A stretch of DNA of 64,000 bases. It comes from Apostichopus japonicus (Eukaryota > Echinodermata > Holothuroidea > Aspidochirotida > Stichopodidae). Positions 48,701 to 57,700 of this stretch are shown piece by piece. Position 1 is the first letter of the stretch. Every line of letters starts with the position of its first letter. The stretch is taken from contig NC_092563.1 in the NCBI RefSeq assembly GCF_037975245.1, positions 28,171,960 to 28,235,959 on the forward strand. Direction: 5' to 3'. Under the pieces are notes generated by a model. It did no database searches. It saw only the letters and a list, made by a program, of their open reading frames with translations, and was not told where the DNA came from. Made by a program: the position numbers and the translations under genes.

Positions 48701-51700
48701 AGTTACTTTGTGTTCACCTATATGTAACTAATATATATACTGAAATATGACAAAGTTTCCAACATTGTCACAGCGGAATACAGAATCTGTTTTCTAATTT
48801 GTAATTATTTTTGGTTTACATTTCTAGTTATTTTGCATCCTTTTTTTTTTAATTTTGCATACTTTGTGTTTACCTATATGTAACTAATATTATATGATAA
48901 AATAATACATTCTTTGTTCAGAGTCGAAGATACTCCTACACACTTTGTTCAATTCATTCTTGCCTTTATCTTGCTGACCATGAGATGGTCAGAATGTTAA
49001 AAGTTACTCTTTTTTTCTTCACCTCTCAATCTGGAACTCCTTCATTCCAGGTTTAATCTTCCTCATGACCTCAATGTGTGCCTCGCTTGAGATTCTGCAG
49101 ACGTATCTCAAGATTTCCAGTTCTTTGGCTGTCTTGAAGACACGACTGAAAGGTAAAAAAACAGACACAGTCAACAAAAACAACAAAACATGGGGGAAAA
49201 AACAATGAAGAACAGACAGTCAACAGTAACAACAAAACATGGGGGAAAAAACAATGAAGAAAAGACAGTCAACAATAACAACAAAACATGGAGAAAAAAC
49301 ATGGAGAAGAACAGACACAATCAACAATAACAACAAAACATGGAGAAAAAAACAATGAGAAGAACAGACAAAGTCAGCAATAACAACAAAACATGGTGAA
49401 AAAACAATGAGAAGAACAGACAAAGTCAGCAATAACAACAAAACATGGTGAAAAAACAATGAGAAGAACAGACACAATCAACAATAACAACAAAACATGG
49501 AGAAAAAACAATGAGAGAAACAGACACAGTCAACAAAAACAACAAAACATGGGGGAAAAAAACAATGAAGAACAGACAGTCAAAAATAACAACAAAACAT
49601 GGGGAAAAAACAATGAAGAACAGACAGTCAACAATAACAACAAAACATGGAGAAAAAACAATGAGAAGAACAGACACAATCAACAATAACAACAAAACAT
49701 GGAGAAAAACAATAAGAAGAACAGACACAGTCAACAATAACAACAAAACATGGAGAAAAAACAATGAGAAGAACAGACAAAGTCAGCAATAACAACAAAA
49801 CATGGAGAAAAAACAATGAGAAGAACAGACACAATCAACAATAACAACAAAACATGGAGAGAAAACAATGAGAAGAACAGACACAATCAACAATAACAAC
49901 AAAACATGGAGAAAAAACAATGAGAAGAACAGACAAAGTCAGCAATAACAACAAAACATGGAGAAAAAACAATGAGAAGAACAGACACAATCAACAATAA
50001 CAACAAAACATGGAGAGAAAACAATGAGAAGAACAGACACAATCAACAATAACAACAAAACATGGAGAAAAAACAATGAGAAGAACAGACACAATCAACA
50101 ATAACAACAAAACATGGAGAAAAAACAATGAGAAGAACAGACACAATCAACAATAACAACAAAACATGGAGAAAAAACAATGAGAAGAACAGACAAAGTC
50201 AACAATAACAACAAAACATGGAGAAAAAACAATGAGAAGAACAGACAGTCAACAATAACAACAAAACATGAAGAAAAAAACAATGAGAGGAATCTTGAAA
50301 TTTGTATCCATTCATTTGTAAAGCCTTCATATTTTTGTAATTTTTTTTTCAAGGCACAAGATGGGTTTCGACTAGGAAGTTGAGAGGGGTAGAAAGTAGA
50401 GAGAGGTAGGAAGTGGGAGAGTGATGTAGGAAATGGGCAACTGCATTATGTAAATGAGGTAAAGACAGTTTAGATTTGAGTGGCATAAGGTGGCATACAC
50501 CGTACAGAGTCTATATCAATCCGTGTGAGTGTTCTCTCTCAGGAAACAGTGCACAGGAAAACATCTTTCTTGATATGTTATGAAACAAAATCTGGGTTTT
50601 TACGGCTTGCATGTCATGTAACACAAATGGAAGTACATATGGTGCAATAATTTGGTCAATTGAGGTAATTTAAGACCACTTAAGGCCTCCCAGAAGCGTA
50701 CGAAAATTGTTTACTACTGACTAAAGAGGTTGTTTTCAAGTGATGAAAACTTCAGGCTTTCATGGCCAAAAATCTTCATGGTCATGGCACAAACTTGGAG
50801 TGACATGAATGGCCAACTTGTCAGCTATCCGGTGATGTGTCGGGTTTAGCTAGTGAGAACTTCTACATGGACTGAGAGATCACATGACTTTGATGGTTTA
50901 GTGTGTAAGCCAATGGGAGAATTATATAGAGTATTCTGACATAAAGAGTAAATGCATAGACCCATGAAGGAGGTTCTTGAGTATAGAAGAGAGTTAGGGG
51001 TGGGAGGTAGGGAGGGGGAGAGGGTGGACTCCATGAGAAATAGATGTTAACCAAAACTTTAAAACCTATTTTCCCTTCCACTGTTCAAGTTCACATCTTA
51101 CTCTTGTGACACTGTGCTTGAAATGAGGAGCACATTTATGATAAAATAGTGCACAAGACTCTAACCAGGAGCGGTCAATATATGATCCCCCCCCCCCTCT
51201 CAAGAAAAAAGCAGCTCATGTCAAGATAATTGTAACTTTACCATTCAACGATTTCAGGGAAAAGCAGAGAATTGTTGACTGTGAATCTGTGAAAAGAAGA
51301 AAGAGAACACATTTACGATCAAAAGGAAAATGGTAACATAGACCATGTTAGTCCATTTTAAACTTCATTCCTTCTTCAACACTCCTGCCTCATTCAAAAC
51401 CCCTCCTTTGATTCTTTTTCTTATTACACTTCATTTGTTATCATTAAGTGATCACTCTACCTTGCCTTTTTTTTCTTGCAATGTCACTTTCTATTCGTAC
51501 ATTCATTAACAATTAATCCTTCCTCTCGGCGATGTGTGCAATTTGTACTTCTTCAAACTTGCTGTCAGTTTGCCTCGGACAAAGAATTTGAAATCATATA
51601 TCAATATTTTAGGCCATTTACCTACCATATCAAGTTGGTTGAAAAATTATCTAAACAAATTTTATAGCATTTGCCTGATATACCTTTATTTGTAGAAAAA

Positions 51701-54700
51701 ATGTCCAGCCTTTGTGGGCAAGATACTGTTTAGTCGAACTAATTACAGGCTGCACAAGTGGGCATAACTTTGGTATAAAATACTAATGAACATATTGATT
51801 GAACTACATGGATAATATTGAAGGAGTTTCCAATGGATTACAGTGTGTACACATCGAGATATGGGGTAGGTAATGGACTTCAAAGAAAGCATTAATGCAC
51901 CTCTTTCCAGTCCCTAATCCTCACCTCTGTCACCCCCCCTCCACCCCCACCCACCCCATTCCTGTCAAACACAATCATTTGATAGCTTTGAATGTAAAAT
52001 TGAGAAACAGGGACATAATAATATCAGCCTGGAAGGCCACTAATTTACAAGACTAAGCAGTCACTTGCTTGTGTGGGAGAAGCCCAATGGCTTACAGTAT
52101 TACTTACACACCACATCGGATGGTTTTCCAATATTGACCATTTTGAGTGCTTTTTCACAATTTGCAGGACCATTTCGGGTGGGAAAACCGTGGATTTCTC
52201 CTGAATGAAAAACCCATATCTCATTATTTGGCTAGGGTCGCAGACCCATAGCTTCCAGGATGGTAGGGTTTATCACTTTGAATGCCACAGAGGATTCTCA
52301 GCCATCGATAAATACAACCATGTGTAGACACAATATACACAAAACTTTGGACATAAACCGCAAAAGCAAACACACATACAGACATGTATTTCACACAGTA
52401 CACACAGACATGTCACAAAAGTATCTGAACAATGTTAACAGGCCATCAGTATGGCGAGCTAATATGCTAGAATGTCAGATAATGGTCACCCATGTTCTAA
52501 TTTCAACATGCATATTAACTGCCACTCTAATCGTCATGATCCACACTGAGAGATATACTTGACTATGTTAATGACACTCCTTAATGGCTGAGAAAAATTT
52601 GAAGGGATCAAGGAAACTACTTTTGAAATGTTCTACCATTGTTTTAACATGTTAAAATTTGGGGCAAATACCGAGTACCTTTAAGATTATACAGCCATAC
52701 ATGTACAATATTATAATAAGGTGACCAGATGTCCTTGATTTCAGGGGACAGTCCCCAGATTTAATGGACCGTCCCCAGATTAAAAGTGTCCCTGGATTTT
52801 TACCCACATTTCATGTACTCTCACTGGTCAATCCCAAATTTGTAAAACAAAAGACCCCGAATTAAGGTGATAAGGATATGCTAGCTCCTAGAGACTGAAT
52901 CAAAGAAAGGTGGGCATTTTGACCATCATGACTGAAACATAACACCACTAAACACTGAGATCTCAACCATCCCATAAACATATTGTGAAAACAAATGATA
53001 TGATTACCTTATATTATAAGACTTGATGACTAACATAGCATTTGAAAATGATTACAAACATCCTTAACACAACTGAAAAACTAAGTCTTGCCTAAATTCT
53101 AAACATGATTATCTTACTTGTCAATGCCTGTGAAGGTTGCTTCCTCGGCATAGTTTCCGCTGTCTGTATTTTTCCCTTTCTGCGAAAGGAAAGTTAAAAA
53201 TTAAATCATACAAACTAAACGTGCAAAACCTGTATCTCAAAAAAACCTACCTAGATGCTTTAACGTGACCGATCAAGCGGAAAATATTGAGAAAGCATAA
53301 ACAATTAATCGGTTCCTAAATTTCATCAGATCCAAGACAAATGGTCAAAACAGTAAAATGTGACATTCCAACTCCTAAAGATACAGAATTTGTGCATAAA
53401 GCCAACTGAGAATTTTTTAACATAATTGGGTTGTCATTGTTACACACCTTTTCTTATTTTTTTTTTTTTTGGCCTTTCTGCAAGATAACTGAAATTGAAA
53501 TTAAACAAAACTGCTTCAAATGTGTAACTGTGATTTTAGGCTATCCTATCGGTCATAAAATAGATGTTTCGAGTGAACAGGAGAGGCAGGGGGCTGTTGT
53601 GATAGTAGTTGCATGCTCCCTGCCTTAGTTACTTATCATGAAAAGCAGGACATTGCCTTGTTTGGGTATGGTAGCCGACTAAAACCACCGCATCAATAAT
53701 TGTATGTATATTTTAAGCGTTTAACAATTCTTCAAACTTTTAAACTGTCCTGAACAGGGAGATGATGGGATATTAGTTGCAGTTCTCCCTGTCTGACATA
53801 CTAAGAATTAGACAAAACCAAGAATAAACATTCCAAGCTGTAAGTTCAATGCAGTGGCCTCATGCATATCATTATAGGGACAAGTCTATATTTATAAAGG
53901 AGCATGCACTATGGCTTGACATAGCAAAGTTTAATATGAATCCAATGGTTATATTTAATTTTCCCTCCCCTCACCCCTATGCTGCCCCCAACCCCCCCTC
54001 CTTTCCACTCTAATTTCCACATCACAGGACTAGTCTAAAATTAGCAACATGGGTTTCTGGTTTAGCATTTTTCATATCACTAACTGAAGGAAACAACAAT
54101 ATACTCACCAGGGTTAAAATCACTGATGGCTTCTGTCCTGCAAACCAATCAGCGATCTGAATACAAACAAATTTATATATCAATTTCTCCAAAGCCATCT
54201 TCATTGGCCAAAAAAAAAGGGGGAATGAAATAAAACTTAATGTCTTTATCAAATTAACAATCTAAACAGCACATATTGCATGAAACCTTAGAATTACTAG
54301 CAATGCAAACTGTAATTAAGTTTTAGTTAATTGCTAGAACACAAACAGTATTGTTCTGGGGTTTAACCATTAGCAACTTGCCAATTAATATGGACAGTCA
54401 AATGGCTGTAACCGGATGAACCTCTTAGTTTTGAGTATACAATGATGTGAAAGCATAAAACATCTCAAGGCAAACTACAACTTAAATAAACAGGGTTAGG
54501 ATATTTGATGGCATTTAGAATGGAGATTTCCTAAAGACATAGCCTTTAAACATCATAAATACAACATTGTAAGGATCAAAGTAGATACAAGCTTGATACA
54601 TCTATTGTAACTAAAAGGATGAATAAGGCTAGATGCAGACATTATCCCAAATTTACCTTATTAATAAAGCAAACATCATCCACTGCATATCTCTGTTGGA

Positions 54701-57700
54701 AATGTTCTCGTGGCAAAATTCTACCAAAAAAATTAAAAATATTAATATCAGCATTTAAGGATTAAGGCAAAAATGTAATACTCAATATGTTCTTCCTTTA
54801 GTCTTGAATTTGATAAATATCTTGCGGTACAAAACGGCACCAATATAGCGAAGATAAGGCATCACGAACAGTCTGTTTCCCAGCACATTTAGTAACACTG
54901 TACACTTGAAGTAATAAACCCCAAATATTGGCTAAAATAACAAAAGAACATTTTGTTTAAAGGGTGTGAAGACTCCTCTAATGCCGGTAATATGACCTAG
55001 TTTCGAATGTGGTGTAACATAAGTGTTCTAAGACACCACCATCCATTCAAGAAAATGCACACACAGCTTTGCTACCGTCAGTAATTAGACACTAGTGTAC
55101 TTCAGTACAAACAGCTGCGGTCAATACCCACAGCACAGTGTACAAACAATACAGCTATGGACATCTCAGGTCCAGCTACTGTAAATATAACAAGGTATCA
55201 AGTTTCATTACTGTCTGCATTTTGTACCGACAAGAGAAAAACTTTACTTGCAAGCAACGAAAAGTTAACTTTTTCAGTGCGCAGTTTGGGGCTAGTCTTC
55301 AATGCCGGTAAATTGTGGGACACAAAATTTCCTACGTTGGGACTTAACCGGTAATATAAACTCAATGAGAAGGAGCATTCAACTGGTTGAAACTGGTTGA
55401 ATCCAATTATGTGTGATTTTTACAACCCTTGGTCAGAGTCGGGGAATAAGTTAGCATTCAAAATTATGTATATATTAGGTATTGCAAGCTCTAAACTCTT
55501 CTCTCTTATAAAACACTATGGGTTCTGTGTACAGACACTGCTACACATATTTGTACTTGAATAGCAGTCTGCACATTTTGTATAGCATTTTGTGACGTTA
55601 TACCAGATAAATTATTCCGTGTGAAGGACACAACAAGAAGTTACAAACAAACCCCAAATGTAAGCTTACTGTAGTTATTATCGTTAGTCACAACAGAGGT
55701 GCCGGTCATGGAATTAATGTTTACCTTAGTACGACAAAATTTTGGCCACTACTTGACATTGCAAGCTGTTTTCCTCATGATCGTTCCATATTTGAGTGAG
55801 AAAAACGGAGTATATCTACAAGTGACACAAAGAGCTACCTTGATTATTTAAGCTTTTAATGCAGGTTTTTCTCCTTCAAATTACATCCAGCTGTAGTTTT
55901 CACCACAAAAATATGAGGAGTCTAAATACAAAGGCAGGTTTGAAAGGATTTCACTGTTACTATGACATATATATGATACCAAGAATTCCCTTTGCAGAGA
56001 CATTGAACATTCGTATAAATCACTAAGAGGTCTGCTAATGATATGGGATTAATCTTCCATTTAGAGGAGTTATCGTTGCTCAGGGCTACAAATAACCATC
56101 GACCACACATCGGAAGTAAGAATAAGCCAATAGTGTTCTTGTTTTTGTCAAACAAGAACAATTATTGTCAAACTGCAGCTGTGACTTTCACATGTTTTAC
56201 AGCTTAAGTGGTATCTATACTACACATATGCAGAGGCACATGCTTGTAATATTGTCACACGCTGCTGCGCTACCCTTAACTTGAAACCAGTATAAAAGGA
56301 CAATGAGATTTTGACTCGTGACTGATGCTAATAAACAGGCTGCAGTGTGAGCTAATATATTGAATGCCAATTATACAGCAATTCTACATAGCTACAGTAT
56401 TGTTTCAGGCTCAGTGGTTTACACTTCTCTTCCTGACTCTCAACAACAACAACAATCACAATATTGCAAACAAGTTATATTAGAAGCCACTTTCTGTTTC
56501 ATGGTGGCATACTCCTAGTAGAGAATATATCCATCCGCTCGATTGTTCTCCTTGACCAGTGCCAAAAAGCAGCAGGAGAACATCTTTTTTGACCTGTTAT
56601 CAATCATGATCTAGTTTTTTATGGCTTGCATGTTGAAGAGCATGAATGGAAGTACATGTGGTGAGAAAATTGGGTCAATTGAGGCAATTTTAGACCCCTT
56701 TAGGCCTCCCAGGAGCAGCGTAGGAAAATTGTTTACTACTGAGTGAAGAGGTTTGTTTACAAGTGACGCAAACTTCCGGCTCGGATAGCAAAAAATCTGC
56801 GCGGTCATGGTACGGAAAATTGATGGTTGCCATGAAAGGCCAACTGGTCAGCTATCCGGTGATGGGTAGCGTTTAGCTAGTGAAAACTTCTATCTAGACT
56901 TAGAGACCACATGACTTTTGTGATTTAGTGTGTAAGTCAATGGGGCTTTTAATGGGCGTACATGCTACCTCATGTGAGGATCTGCCCACACCTGCATTAC
57001 CACAATACCAAACACAATCATTGATCTCATGTGACACGTACTTGCCGAGCCAAACAGCGTACTCCTTCGGTAACTCGGGACAAAAGAGTACCGCATTCCC
57101 AGAATCCACTGCAATGGCACCAAAGAAGCCACACTCTTCAACACCAAATGCCCAATGGAAGTAAGATTCCTAGGAAACAATGAAATCAGAAAACATTCTG
57201 ATTTAAAAGTTGAATTTGCTCCAATCTGGTGGTATTTTTAACTCTGTTTAAAGAAAGATGTGGTAGCTGATGGCATAATCTATTACATTTTAATTGCAAA
57301 AAAAAAACAGACTTGTGCCAGTAAGAATCAGGGCCATAGCTAAAGAGATTCACATGACAGGTGGGACACAACCTTGTGCCTAATCTGCAGGGTAGGGTGT
57401 AACTAGTTGCTTACACTAAGTAATTAATTCAGGCCCAGGTACCATATAAACTATTTTAGATATGAAATAATAAAAGCAACTGGATAATAATATTGGAATC
57501 CGTTGTGCATTCCTCCACAGTTACAGTATCCCACCAATTTTGGAATGAACAAGTGCTTGGTCATGGACAGCAGGTTCTGATTTGAGTCATACTGTAGTGA
57601 TGGGAGGCAATATAAGAGTAGTGGGTAGGCCTGCCGTGTGACGCCAACCAGAGCCCTGAACAACCCTGGTAAGAATGAAATTTTGTCAAAAATTTCAAGG

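Noticed and set aside
49426-49764. Long hydrophobic minus-strand frame (112 residues) resembling a membrane protein
   Set aside because: It lies entirely inside the 52-bp minisatellite. All frames of the array stay open because the unit lacks stops, so this is an artefact.
49155-50290. CRISPR-like array of regularly spaced repeats
   Set aside because: The units are contiguous with no unique spacers, and the context is an animal intron. It is a minisatellite.
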